Below, piece after piece: positions 1-11,558 of a stretch of DNA of 64,000 nucleotides. Within the stretch, counting starts at the first letter, position 1, and every line of letters starts with the position of its first letter. This DNA is from Lunularia cruciata (Eukaryota > Streptophyta > Marchantiopsida > Lunulariales > Lunulariaceae): contig OX419757.1 in the NCBI GenBank assembly GCA_948567375.1, positions 75,213,836-75,277,835 on the forward strand, in the 5' to 3' direction. The position numbers and the translations under genes were made by a program. The notes under the pieces are model-generated. The model saw only the letters and a program-made list of their open reading frames with translations, was not told where the DNA came from and ran no database searches.

Positions 1-1911
1 ATGGGCACCTTCAAGTCCGAGATTCCGGGACACTTTCGATTCCGGGATGAGGCAGTATGTTCCTCTATCCATTGCATCCGTTTCCCGAACTAGCGGAAGA
101 GGCCGCGAGGTCTAGACATTTGACTGAACAGCTACATAACAATGTCAAATTGCCTGCTTGATTTTCATTCTCTTGTATATTATTGTTTTCGTGACTTGGA
201 ATTATGATATAAAATATTATATAAATAAATAAATAAAATAATTTAAATTTTTTAGATTTAATTTATATATTCAACTTATAAAACATCTAGTATAATATAA
301 TAATAACATCTTTCAATATATAAATAGCGAACTTAATTTTAAAAAATGTATATAGTCTTCAATATTTTAGAACGCCAGGTAAACTCTCATTTTCAAACCT
401 ATTCAAGCTCACCGTACCATACTAAATTCTTGAGGTTCCTCCATGTTCAAGAGGTGAGCGTGTTTTTGAGTGTTTGGACGTGGTGCTTACCTAGCCAAAT
501 ACTTTAGCAAATTGAAAAATTTATTAATATTAAAATGATATACTAAAACTAGCATCTTAATACTGAAATTATGATTAGATATTCATAATATTATCCATAA
601 TATTATATCATTACAAATTACACCGACTATGAATAACGTCCACTTATTGCATATGAGAATATTTTCGAAATGATGGTACAAATTGCTATATTTTGCTTAG
701 ACGATTTCTAGATAGAGTCACAAATTAAATTACCTTTTTAGATTGGAAATATTTCAAAATAATTTACAAATTGCTTAATTAGATGATTTCGAGACAGCAT
801 CACACATTTTTCTAGATGATGACATCACTCACTGTAAAATTTGTTTTTCAAAATAATATTACAAATTAGATTCCTTACATGTCTGTTTATTTTTCTAGAT
901 AATTACATCACTCATTACAGATAAAAGATGTCTCGAGATAATGTTACAAATTGGTTTGTTTTTCTAGATGATTTCGATACAACGTTACAAATTGATCTGT
1001 TTTCATAGATGATGCCATCACTGACCGCAGATGAAAAGATAGTGCTACAAATCAGGTTCCGTACACGTTTTCTTGTTGGATCTGCAGAACTGGTCTTGGG
1101 TACGGAATCCAAACGACACACCTTGTAAATTATACTTTACCCTCCGAAAGTGACATTATTATGGTGAAGAACAAAAAGCGAGATGATCCGAAAGTTTTTT
1201 TCTTCGATATCAATGCATCACTAGAGAAGGTAAAAGAAAATTAACGTTGTATCGACTGCCTTCGATCTATTCAATTTCTCGACTTGTCCTATCCTTTAAA
1301 TAGAAAACACCTGCGTATGTATGAAACAATTTTTGGAGACAAATTTGAGAAACCAATTCTGGAGAGGTGAAATCACGATATGGGGTTGCTCTTCACGCTG
1401 GACAATCAATAGTTGTCGTCACTTTCTCTATTTATTCTTCTGGATGCTGGATGGTGACTTCACTCACATCACTTGAAAATATTCAAATGGTGTTACAAAA
1501 TGAATTCCGTACTTGGGGAAGGTTGTGGTGGAGGGAAATGGAGAAGTTATAAGCAAAAGAGTTTAAAAACAGTCTTGCGAAGTCCAATGTGAGCAGGCCA
1601 TCAGTCAATTAAACATGTTCACAACTGATAATTAGAGGAGAGTCCAACGGTTCTATGCGATGCTTGTCAAGAGCCGAAGCGTTTCACAGCTGGAAAAGTA
1701 GCAGGTGAACTTTTGGAGGGAGTTTACTTCGCCGTCAATTTTCATCATTTATTGCATAACTATAAGACAGTGTGAACGATGGTAGTAGTTTGGTCGGTAA
1801 GTTTACAAAAGGATAAGGTGTGTAGTGTGGTTGAATCAAGGCGTTCAGGCACACGACGAATTCACTGAGCCTGGACCGATGAGATATTGAACCTTCGAAG
1901 TTACAGGAAAG
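1..1911. other. Region upstream of the bHLH gene; no complete gene
   Basis: The first ~115 bases are GC-richer than what follows and have an open frame from base 2 that ends in a stop near 115 (the last residues read roughly SRTSGRGREV). This could be the 3' end of an exon entering from outside the window, but nothing in it is recognisable. From ~160 to ~1,130 the DNA is very AT-rich and holds a degenerate tandem repeat (see 640-1,100). From ~1,300 to 1,911 it becomes more balanced and probably contains the promoter and 5' UTR of the bHLH gene. No RNA gene was seen. Confidence 0.4.
640..1100. repeat. Degenerate minisatellite-like repeat
   Basis: The phrase TTACAAATTG recurs (as TACAAATT, CACAAATT or TTACAAATTG) near 679, 719, 768, 852, 945, 985 and 1,050. 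It alternates with TTTTTCTAGATGATTTCGA or TTTCTAGATGATGACATCACTCA phrases. Unit length is irregular, roughly 40-85 bp. Copies are clearly related but diverged, so this is an old array. No protein is encoded with confidence. Confidence 0.5.
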
Positions 1912-4061
1912 ATGAGACTTGGTGATTGCGGTCAGCATAAGAAATGCGAGCTTTCGTTGGTGGAGTCGGCAGGCTATTCACAGGCTATCAACAATGTTCG
2001 GTACTTTGAAGGGGATTCGAATACCCCTCACAAAGCCAGCATCTATCCATCAAACATGAGTAGCAGAGAGTTTTACTCACAAGATCCCCGGGGTAATCAC
2101 TTATTGCAACAGTTCCAGCAGCAATCTTTTGACAGTAACTCCCCGGTTTCACCGTATGGGCACAATCTCCAGATGCACTCCTACTCAGCTGATACAACAA
2201 CAACACAGCTAGACTATACGCTGGATACGACAACAGCGCAGCTGCAGCAAGAGTATCAGCAATCCTCGATGGTCGGTGATTGGGCAAATACTTGTAAGCT
2301 TCAGCTACAAGCACCTCTTGCAGCAACGGGAGAATGTCTGCAACGATTGAGGAACTTACCTACGTTGGACAAGACATGCCTGAGCAACCCACCTATGTTG
2401 AACAAGACACAATTTCAGATGAATGTGCTGGGTACCCCCAATGCGGAGAGGCAGAGAAATATGGGTGGTTGGATTTCATCGTGGGAGGAGAGCATCAAGT
2501 ATCTTGAAGACATGCCGACTGGGCGCCATTCGAAGCAGTTTGGTTATGACCGTCATTCCGCCTTACATTTACAAGTGCAGCCAGTCGTTTTTCCTCATGC
2601 AAACTGTAACCGAGGTCGACCCGGATTGAGTCACTTAGAGAACTCCACTCATGACGCTGAGTTCTTTAGTCCTCCGGCCCAGAACGAGCGACTCAGTCTT
2701 GCAAATACGAGCAATGGACAGCCCGGGACGAGTCTAGTACAGACCTCCACCTCCAACGAAAAGCTTCCGGCCGAGTTCTCTCGGGAACCCGTCCAAAATG
2801 AGCTGCTCGATATTTTCTATCAGTACCCTGGAAGCGCTAGCGCCCGTTGTTCGAGAGCTGTTACACCAATAGCAAATGGAGATAGCAAGGATGCTCCAGT
2901 CAACAATGAGACCATAAACAAATTTTCGGACAAGAATCATGTGATCTTGGACCTATGTCTTGATGCTAGTCTTCATGATCAGAAAATGGAATCTGCCCCG
3001 GTTGATACACCTGGATCTGGTTTTGAATTGGACAACTCTCGTTTGAAATCAACTCCGGACGTCAAACCGTGTAGACCATACAGAAAGCTCACTCGAAAAC
3101 CGTTGCCAGTTATCAAACCGGGAAGGAAGAAAGATGGTTTCAAAACTGAAAAGGAACGGAGGGATTATATCAACAACCAATACAAGACATTACAATCATT
3201 GACTCCATATGATGGCAAGGTTTGAAAGTCTTGATCGGAACACTCATTTACCAAAATCTTGACTATGCTATATTGTTTAACGAGGTTACAAGCACTCCTG
3301 ACAATGTTTTCTAGATCTGTAATGTTTACGATATTGCTGTTAACTTCTGTAGAGTTGGTTTAAGTAGTTCAGGTCTAAGTACTTATACAAAAAATTCACT
3401 TGGTCAGACAAAGTCGAGTTATCAACTGCGCTATAGTCTAACGGACTCCCAATTTTCTGTTTCCTTGGAGGCAGAAGGACCGAGCCTCTATAGTCGACAA
3501 TGCCGTAAAGTACATTCTTGACTTGCAAAAGCAAGTTGAGGAGGCAAGCAAGAAACTGAGCCTCATCCACGAGAAGAAATTTATTCGTCAAGCCGATGGG
3601 CGAGGGGGGCATTCGATGGAGGAGGTCTCTGTAGATTCAAAGACTCGAATGTTTCAGTGGACTTCCAAGCAAGGAGCCGTTGTCAATATCCAGATCATGG
3701 AGAATGAGGTGCAAATGCACATCACGCAGAATCACAGGCCTCTATTCCTCACTAGGCTCTTTTCCGCTCTTGAATCGAGCATTAGTTTCGATCTAGTTGG
3801 TGGTTCCGGTTGTGTCGTTGCCAACCATGATGTTTACTGTATCAATCTAAAGGTAATTACGCAAACCTTCATGATGAATCATGTATCCGGTAGACAACAA
3901 TAGTTGTCCTTCGGGGCTTCTAGATAGTTTATATTTCTTCTACATAGATATGTACATATCTTCTACATAGATATCCTGGAGCAACTAACATGCAGTTTGT
4001 TCGCGAACTGAGCTGTTTCATGGACGAGTTAAAGTGTACGTGTTATCCCTACCGAAGTTAG
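1912..4061 (+). CDS. bHLH transcription factor (TIP2/EAT1/bHLH10-like group), three exons
   Basis: Proposed exons are 1912-3219, 3475-3852 and 3996-4061, giving about 583 aa. Introns are GT-AG and phase 0 (255 and 143 bp). Residues ~404-436 (KTEKERRDYINNQYKTL) form the basic region and helix 1. Exon 2 opens with KDRASIVDNAVKYILDL, the second helix, so the intron falls in the loop. The DRASIV helix-2 signature is typical of plant bHLH subfamily II (rice TIP2/EAT1, Arabidopsis bHLH10/89/91), which act in tapetum and sporophyte reproductive development. Downstream, residues ~490-560 resemble the ACT-like dimerisation region of these proteins. The first 400 residues are Gln/Ser/Asn-rich and probably disordered. 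The short third exon ends FVRELSCF...YRS. If its intron is retained, the protein stops at 3,903 instead. The start at 1912 is the first long in-frame Met; the 5' UTR may be spliced. The subfamily is inferred from motifs only. Confidence 0.8.
3220..3474 (+). other. Intron 1 of the bHLH gene
   Basis: The donor AAG|GTTTGA and acceptor GGCAG|AAGGAC join residues SLTPYDGK to KDRASIV. This restores a continuous loop and helix 2. Read unspliced, the frame stops immediately after the donor, so splicing is required. Confidence 0.8.
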
Positions 4062-5547
4062 GCGAAGCAGTTATATTCATTCACCATCGCATTCCCATCT
4101 TAATGTCGTGAAGTTAGATGCTTTAGAATGTCCAAATTCTTCCTAACCCCTAACAACTACCATGCATGTGTACAGATTAATCAAGATTTACGCGGTACCT
4201 ATGGTGATTTTTTAAAAACGTTAAGTGAAGATTTGAACGGGATATTTGATCCATGTTAATATAGTGCTTAAGTCGGATTTTTCGTAACGTAAATTTTCTC
4301 GACACTTAAAAGTTGTAGTTTCTAAGTTTAAATCGGGGGTAGGTTTTTAAGCGCTGATCATTATCCGGTCTCATCAGCTCGAATAACGTAGGTAGTTTTG
4401 GGCCGATGCGAAAGTGAAATATTGCAGTTGCCATGTTCCTTGAGGTGAACCCTTTATTCATTCATTGGAATGAAACAGATTTGTTAGCGCGAGGCCTCAT
4501 TCGGTTAGTGAAATAGTTGTCTAGTCGCTTCCTTGGAGTTTCAGGGCAGATCTTCGTTTCGAGGTGGAGTGTACGCTTGCATGTTTTCACTTGCAATCAT
4601 TGTCCCGAGTTGGACTGCAGTTGCATACCTCTAGTTCCGTTTTCCTCAGCGATCATTGCATTTCATTGTCCCAGTCCGAGTTCAATTGCTATTTCAGCTT
4701 CTTGATATGTTAATCATCCAAGAACTTTTAATGGGCCTAGTGTTGTTCAGTTGTTTCCCTTGCGTAAAGCGCGGCAATGCTTGCATGTGAGTTTGTTTGC
4801 CTCGATGTGGGTTATTGATCTGTCAGGCGTTTCAGTTCAGTTCATCGTTCTAATTGGAATGTACTTTTTCTCAGTATGTTCAGGGTCGTAAGTTGAAGTT
4901 CAGTTATGCTCTTTCTGTCCGGGGCAGCTGTACGAGTTACTTCTTCTAATGGATTATCTTCATTATCTTCTCATCCCCCGGACTGCGTCCCTGTAAAGCA
5001 CCGCGAAACCGCGAGACGGTGAGATAACAACAGTGATCCACGGAAAGCCACCTCTTTCTACAATCTTCAGGATAGGAGAGCCGATATCAATCAGACGACC
5101 GCGAGTTAACCGATTCGGTCAAGTAGATATTCGTGACATAATACAAGAAACCAGTAATGTGGGAAGGCGACCACATAGAACACAAGTGGTTTAAATGTTT
5201 AGCATCGTGTGTATATTGCAACATAAGGGGAGATGGTAATGATTCAAAAGTGAAAACAATAACTGTGAGATCACATGTGACTTATATCTTACAGTGTTAG
5301 TACTAATTGGAGAATCTATCGCAGGTGATGAAAATCGCAGCTCTTCCCATGTACAGTGATCTTCTTTCTACATTTTCTTTTCGTCCTGGAAGTTTTCATC
5401 CGGGAGAGTTCTTTCGGTCACACAAAAGATTCGTCACGTTTTAGCCCTTTACCGAAATGAAGAAGCAATGGAAGAAAGTGGTGTACATAGACAAAAGAGA
5501 GTAACTGTTGATTACAGAAATCCTCTCCTAAACGTCTCGGCCTCAAA
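4062..5547. other. Intergenic, 3' side of the bHLH gene
   Basis: No convincing coding region is visible. The sequence likely starts with the bHLH 3' UTR. A moderately GC-rich patch around 4,970-5,120 (CCGCGAAACCGCGAGACGG and neighbours) has no open frame of note and no tRNA or rRNA signature that I can recognise. Confidence 0.4.
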
Positions 5548-5720
5548 TTTTAAAGCTCGATTTTACTCCATCTCGCTTCCTCTTGTACAGCAGTAAAATC
5601 TCTCTAGTTTCATCTTTAAAGCGTGACTCAATTACCTAGTCGCCTGCCATAGGCATCATATGGAAGCAATCCGGATAAAATACAAGCTGCGATTGAAGTA
5701 ACAATTGCTGTTGGACGTGC
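5548..5720 (-). pseudogene. Decayed duplicate of the 3' coding end of the NB-ARC/ARM gene
   Basis: On the minus strand this stretch matches 6,260-6,420 inside the last exon of the neighbouring NB-ARC/ARM gene. CCATCTCGCTTCCT.TTGTA.AGCAG is shared near 5,568 and 6,258, and GATAAAA.AC.AGCTGC near 5,677 and 6,388. Translated, the copy reads EEARW where the gene has QEARW, and AACILSGLL where the gene has AARVLSRFY. It contains several stops. It is therefore a partial tandem duplicate or the remnant of a second family member that once lay downstream. No other exon of that copy could be seen. Confidence 0.6.
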
Positions 5721-6013
5721 GTTGCTGTAGTCATTCTAAAATCTCAAACTACTCTGAAGCTTGGTGTTTTAGAGAGAATTAACGAGGAAAATTGTAGCAG
5801 TGTTGGTCAGCTGTGCGTTGAGGATTTAAAATGCCAAAACATCTCTTGAAGATGTACAGATTACCGTATGTTTGAATTCCATAACCTATAATCATCAGAA
5901 CGACGGTACCAAACCTTGTACAGCACATTAGTATTGAAAGGAGAAATAATTCCTAATCACTTTGTTCACTTTATTTTATGGTGAACGTACTAAAAGGCAT
6001 TCGAATGAGTCGA

Positions 6014-9000
6014 TCATTGAAATGATATGACGTGGGATATCACAAGAACCATAGTGAGTAAAGAAACTAAAAGGCAACGATTGCTCGATCTGCATAGTCT
6101 GCGACTCTCCAGTTTGACCACCTCAATCATGGCATACGCCAAAGCTACTCCGGAACTGTAGAAATATTTCAAGACTTCACGAAAATCTACTGCACGAAGA
6201 TTTCTCGACACACCAAGAAATCTTAGGAAACGGTGAGTTCTCCTCTCGTTATAAAACCATCTCGCTTCCTGTTGTAGAGCAGAATCCCGTTGAAATTGTT
6301 GCCTGTTCTCTGTCGTGCCCTGCAAAAACGAATACAACATATCCACTGTTCGTCGCTGGCGAGGGATAAGATCCAGATGATAAAATCTAGATAAAACACG
6401 AGCTGCTTGCCACTGTAGATGCGGTTTTCGGTCAAAATGTAGTATTCTTACTAACCCTTCTGTAACTAATGGATACTGCGCTATTCTGAGCAGCATATCC
6501 AGATTTCGTGGCCCATCGAGGATGTGCTTCAGTACGTCGTTAAGTACACGATCCGGTATTGTGAACTGGCCCCACTTCGAACTTGGTTCCTCGTTTTGTT
6601 CATCAAGGGATGTAGTATCTTCTCGAATCCACTGCAAGCATTCGCCTGCTGTACCAGGTTCAGGTGACCATGTTCGTCCGTCTTCCCACTCTGACCGTAC
6701 ATACATGATATAGAGATAACCCAACCCATCTGCAGCTTGACCTTGCAAAACTGGATTTTCCTCTCGACTACAAAGCATGAGCAATGCGTCAGCCATACGT
6801 CCATATTCTGATCCATCATCCTCCAGCAGGACGGACGACTTATGAATGGATGCGTGTACGGATGTATTCAGGCAAAGTTGAACCAACACGTCAAGTGCGC
6901 ACTCTTGTGCTCTGAGAATCAATCCATCCTGCGACAACCGAGTGCCGCTAGAATCCGTGATTGCAACTGTCACCAAGCAGTCTATGCATCCCGGTGTTTC
7001 TACGATTTCCTGTTTGTAACCATGACACAAGCTCAGGAGTGCTCTAGCTGAGTAAGCTTTCGCTTCACTGCATAGCAGATGGGTCAATTTTTGAAGAGCA
7101 TGCGGAACCAATGGCCTTGGTAATATTGAGATATTGGACAAAGCCGCTGTGCTATAAATGTGAGATTTTCTATCCCGAGTACTAGTACCGATGGCTAGAA
7201 GCGAAACCAATGCCTCCAAAGCTCCTGGCCATCCAGCAATCTCCTTCATTCTTCTGTCAATCTCGTCCCTGGATTCACCTTCTCGGGAGCCAGATAGCCA
7301 AGCCAGAGAGCACGCCCCAACCTCTTGCAATTCCGGCTCTTCGCTCCTTTGCATAAAGTCGACCAGGAATGACGAAACTCCCGCATCTTGAAGACGTGCT
7401 AGACCCTCCCTGTACTCGCTGGTTACACATAGGTGGGCAAAAGTCCATGCTGCTCGTTGCAGTGCCATAGGGAACGAGCTGTATTCCTCACTTAAAACTC
7501 GCACGAGGTATCTGAAGACGTTCTGATCACCTGCAAGGATTCGGCGGTATTCTTTTGTTTGAGACAATCCTAGAAGGGCAAGGCTTGCCCACTCCTGCCG
7601 CGAATTCGTCTGCTGGGAATCTCCCTTGATACATTCCAATAATGACCACAACAGTGAACTCATAGTATGTGCGTTTCCAGAGTATGAATCAACACGCTCC
7701 TTCTCTACTGTGAAATGGGTAAGACAGGCCAACGTAGCTACGGCCTTCGTCTTCTTGACATGATCACGAGCATCAGGAAGAAGGCTGAGAAGAGCTTCAC
7801 AGAGTTCGGAAAAGTGTTCCGTCTTTACCGTTCGTCGCCCAGTAACATGAATGAATACTATGATGCGGAACAGACTCAAGCATAAGTCTGAAGCCAAATG
7901 CGAATCAAGAAGAGTTGAAATTGCATGTCCATCTATCTCTCGCTCGTGAACATATTTCACAATTACCTGTCATGTACATAACGGCCCTCGCCTCAGTCGA
8001 ACAATTCACCGAAACATAAAACAGTACAGATTTGTAGACAAAGGATAATTGGATTCAAAAAATGCTTAAGTTAAGCCAGATTTTTCTGCAAACTATATAA
8101 CAATAATAGAGTTGCTCGAGATCAATACCTGTTCCAAGGCATCCAATTGCAAGGGATCCAGATCGGAGCACAGGATTGAAGCGAATGGATGGAGAACACG
8201 CCTGAGTTCTCTCTGAATGTCGTGGATCCCTGCATCACTGGTACTGGAATGTGAAAGGAATTTGTGTAGTAATCTCAGGTGAGCTACCCAGGTAAACCGA
8301 GACTCATCTATCGATGAAAGAAAAGGGTATTTTGACCACCATGATTCAGCCTCTAGCAAAGAGAAACTCCCCTGTCTCTTCTGGCCATGATCTGGTTCAC
8401 GAAATTCGCGTGATGAGGAGGAACGGCACAGTGTCTCTTTAAAGGGAGATGAACTTTCCAACCGGATCTGCTCTGGTTCAGGAAATTTGCTTCGGTCGAC
8501 ATGGATCAAATATAGGTTCTCCATCTCGACTTGATTATTTTCGAAACTCCTCGAGTGCCAACATTGTTGGCATTTCAGAAGTTCTGCTCGAATGTAACTG
8601 TGTAGCAGATGTACAGCCGTTCCTCGTGTTCTGTCCTCTTCATACAGGCTCACCAAAGTTAAAAAATTCCGTGCCTCCTCAGAAAGACCATTGAGCATAT
8701 CACCCATGAGAAGGCCAAGATTTGGTATTGTAATGCCCCGAAAGTATTGTTCAGATAAATCTCGCGTTACAACCTTCACAAAGGTTTGGAGAGCGTTTTC
8801 CAACGCCTCCAATTCCAAAACCACCGAATCATGACTATGGTTGGGATTATATGTAACGGACATTGCCACAGTTGCTAGGGCAAGTGGATTAGCATGAGTT
8901 TCATGAAGGATTCTGTCCACAACACCCTGAAACGTAAAACAAACTTTTTTTAAGATCAAGATGGACATTGTTTAAAAGTAAATCACATGGGACACCACCT

Positions 9001-10102
9001 ACTAAGCTCAAGATGTCTTTCCCTGAATGTCTTATTTTCAGGTCAAACTTGGAGATGCATTTTCGTTTACAGGATACATTGCATTACATTACAAGAAAGA
9101 TTGAGCTATATTGCACTTAGCTAAGATGACAAGTCTGAACAACTTGAAAGAATTTCCTAACTAGCATAACAGTCTTAACAACTTGAGAGTAGTTCCTTAT
9201 TTTGAACAGAGGTGTTGAGTAAGTTTTACCTGTAAGTGAACGGGAACCAGATCATCAAACTGCCCACGCTTCTTCAGCATCTCGGCGGTCTTAAAGAGAC
9301 CTCTTGCGTTAATGTAGTTGGCAAGAATATGTCGTGCTTCTTCATCTGGAATCTCATCCATGGACACTCTCTGAACATTTCCTTTCGAGCATACTTCTGA
9401 GCTATGAGAAGTGACAAGGTATCTCACATGTCGATATTCTGGACGGGAGTAACCGTCACCAACGAGTATCTTATCCAAGAAATCACCTGGCCAAACATCC
9501 TCTAGCACAATCAACACCGACTCATTTACTAGAAATTCCTCTAGTCGTTGGTGTAGAGGATCAGGCTTGCAGGCTTGATAGTGACTTATTTCTGATTGAC
9601 TCTGCTTCTGGTCTATCGACTCACTATTCAGGAACCTTGGGTCGAATTCCAGCCCGCTTGTGCCAGCTTCTGGCTCAATTGCTCCCAATTTGAGTAGTAA
9701 TTCGAGTCGTTTGTCCGCAACATATCTATCTATATCTCCAGGGCTTACAGGTCCGCACTGCAAAAAGATTGATCTATCGGGATAGAGGTCGGGCTCTGCA
9801 GCAGTTGAGCACCGAGGCTCTGATCTATCAAAACTTCTCCACGAGCGGGAGGATTCTGAGTGCGATACATCATAGTAATTCCAAGCAATGGAGATTGCGA
9901 CCGATGTTTTCCCAGCTCCAGGGTCTCCATGAAGCACAACTACCCCAGGTTCACTTGTATCTCTTATCCCCTTCTCCAATGCTCTCTGAACAGAAGCTTC
10001 AGTGTCTCTAAGTGGAACATAATAGTCGAGGTTACGAACCACAGATGGTAAAGTTGACCTGGCCATCTGTAGAGCAGATGATCGATGATTAGAATTCAAC
10101 AA
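6014..10102 (-). CDS. NB-ARC protein with C-terminal armadillo-like repeats (NLR-like)
   Basis: Proposed exons (minus) are 10102-9230, 8926-8129 and 7966-6014, about 1,207 aa, all junctions phase 0 with CAG|GT donors and CAG acceptors. Exon 1 holds the P-loop GDPGAGKTS (residues ~59-67), the Walker B/kinase-2 segment VLIVLEDVW (~196-204) and an RNBS-B-like YLVTSHS (~228). Exon 2 starts with the GLPL-type motif HANPLALA (~302) and runs through a winged-helix-like region. Exon 3 is a long alpha-helical solenoid of ARM/HEAT type; ALQRAAWTFAHLC and ELQEVGACSLAWLSG are typical repeats. It ends with a hydrophobic stretch (CLLVSLLTMVLVIS). NB-ARC ATPases are nucleotide-controlled switches of plant immunity; here ARM repeats occupy the place of LRRs. 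The first Met in exon 1 is at 10,066. An acceptor-like TTCTTCAG at ~10,111 leaves room for unseen upstream exons, so the N-terminus is uncertain. Confidence 0.8.
7967..8128 (-). other. Intron between NB-ARC/ARM exons 2 and 3
   Basis: Minus-strand donor CAG|GTATTG and acceptor GACAG|GTAATT join LDALEQ to VIVKYVHER in frame. The intron is 162 bp and AT-rich. Confidence 0.75.
8927..9229 (-). other. Intron between NB-ARC exons 1 and 2
   Basis: On the minus strand the donor CAG|GTAAAA and acceptor TTTCAG|GGTGTT link VPVHLQ to GVVDRIL. The two ORFs are otherwise separated by stops. The splice places the GLPL-type motif in the right order after the Walker B region. Confidence 0.75.
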
Positions 10103-10398
10103 ATGGTATACTGAAGAATTACGAGCCTCGAGGTAATTTCATCACAACCAACACGAACGCGGCTAAATTCCAAACTACCTGATATTCTCCCCGGCAAAGT
10201 CAACTATTTCATCACAAAGGTTTTTACAATCCCCACTACAGGTATCGGAGATCTATAAGGCAAACGTTCAGCTGATGATGTACAACTACGCCGGATCCGC
10301 ACACATGGTTAGAAGCATCACATATACGTATTCGAAAAGTTACTTCAGAATTCGGTTTATAAAGTTTAGAAGCTTAATCAAGTCTATCTACTGGCCCA

Positions 10399-10407
10399 AA
10401 ACCCTAA
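10399..10407 (+). promoter_or_regulatory. Telo-box motif
   Basis: AAACCCTAA lies inside AAAACCCTAAACCC, about 300 bp upstream of the first NB-ARC exon. In plants such short interstitial telomere motifs occur in promoters and bind telobox proteins. Function here is not shown; a single motif can arise by chance. Confidence 0.3.
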
Positions 10408-10804
10408 ACCCTTGCGTACTGAGTTCTGGTAGCTGTTTGTAGCCACAATCTTCACACTACCTCCGATCTCGAGGAAGTTCTTAAGTTATTGTAAGGCGTA
10501 GAGATGACGAGGTTGGCCGGCCTTGGTGTACAGATGCTAAAATAATCTCCTCTCACAATGGCGAATTGATGCAAGATTACATTCTTGGTACGACCATATC
10601 CTGCAGAGTGTCAATTAAGTCAGAATAACACAATGATTACCAGAGAGAGCTTTACGTACTTCAAGTTTCAGCGAAGAAAAATTGACTGCTTGAACAACTA
10701 ATCAGCACGTGACTTACAGGAGAGCAGGTCGTCTCTAGACTCACTTCCTCCAACACTCTAAGTATCCATTCGTACTTGGTGCGATAGTCCGCGAATTCCG
10801 TCTC

Positions 10805-10928
10805 TTAACCTGCAGTCCCAGGGCTGAAGATCCTGCTCATAAGGCCACCGAGCATTCGTCCGGGGTGCTCCAACTCCTTCACAAACTTGCCCAGGCCCAT
10901 CCCACCCTGCGTGGCTGGATATAGCCGC
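10805..10928 (-). CDS. Possible terminal exon of an unrecognised gene
   Basis: On the minus strand an acceptor-like GACAG|GCGG at 10,929 is followed by an open frame RLYPATQGGMGLGKF...SPGTAG and a TAA stop at 10,805-10,807 (about 40 residues). The segment is GC-richer than its surroundings and has protein-like composition (Gly-rich, amphipathic). I do not recognise the family and found no upstream exon. It may be a relic, a 5' part of the NB-ARC locus, or chance. Confidence 0.2.
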
Positions 10929-11519
10929 CTGTCAGCTACGGCTGTTCAGACCCTCTTCTTCATATCCGGTGTGTTCGCGGTATGCACTCGTCGATCAAAG
11001 CTTACTAAACGAATCACTAATCCGTAAGTACAACCAATCTCTCTTGCCCAACCTTGGAAGTTCGTCAGCAGCCCAAAGTTTCAGCCGCAAATCAGATCTT
11101 AAATCGCCCCTGTTGCCTTCCGTTGGGGTAGAGTAAAAATCTGCGTCCAGAGTAAAAATCTGGAGCAAGTTTGTGAAGGTCTAAAGACATCTACCTCCAA
11201 AGATTTTCTTAACCAGAACTTTGAACTTACAGACCGTCTTTCAGGGAACAAAGTCCTGAGGAGGCTGCAATGACCAATGCGAAATCATGAAGACTGCGGT
11301 CCCCGAAATAATGTCTTTAGATCTATGCAATCCATGTGCCATCTTGCTCATGTTCATCTGCGATAATTTGGCGACCGTTGTTTGTAACCTCGTCTCACTT
11401 AGGTAAGGTACAGACAACGATCGATTCTTTTTGGAGGTGTACAAATTACAAGGGGACGTAATTTACATTACTGCCATTACCTACAAGATGTTGATTCTTT
11501 GCTGCATCCACCAAGTCGA

Positions 11520-11558
11520 CAGACTATGTGGATTGCGGTTTACAATCCACATAGTCTG
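11520..11558. repeat. Perfect 16-bp inverted repeat (hairpin)
   Basis: CAGACTATGTGGATTG is followed by a 7-nt loop CGGTTTA and then its exact reverse complement. No T-run follows, and no target or host gene is evident, so a terminator or miRNA precursor role is not supported. Confidence 0.7.

Noticed and set aside
1988..2326. 112-residue minus-strand frame inside bHLH exon 1
   Set aside because: Antisense shadow with no domain, start context or splice support.
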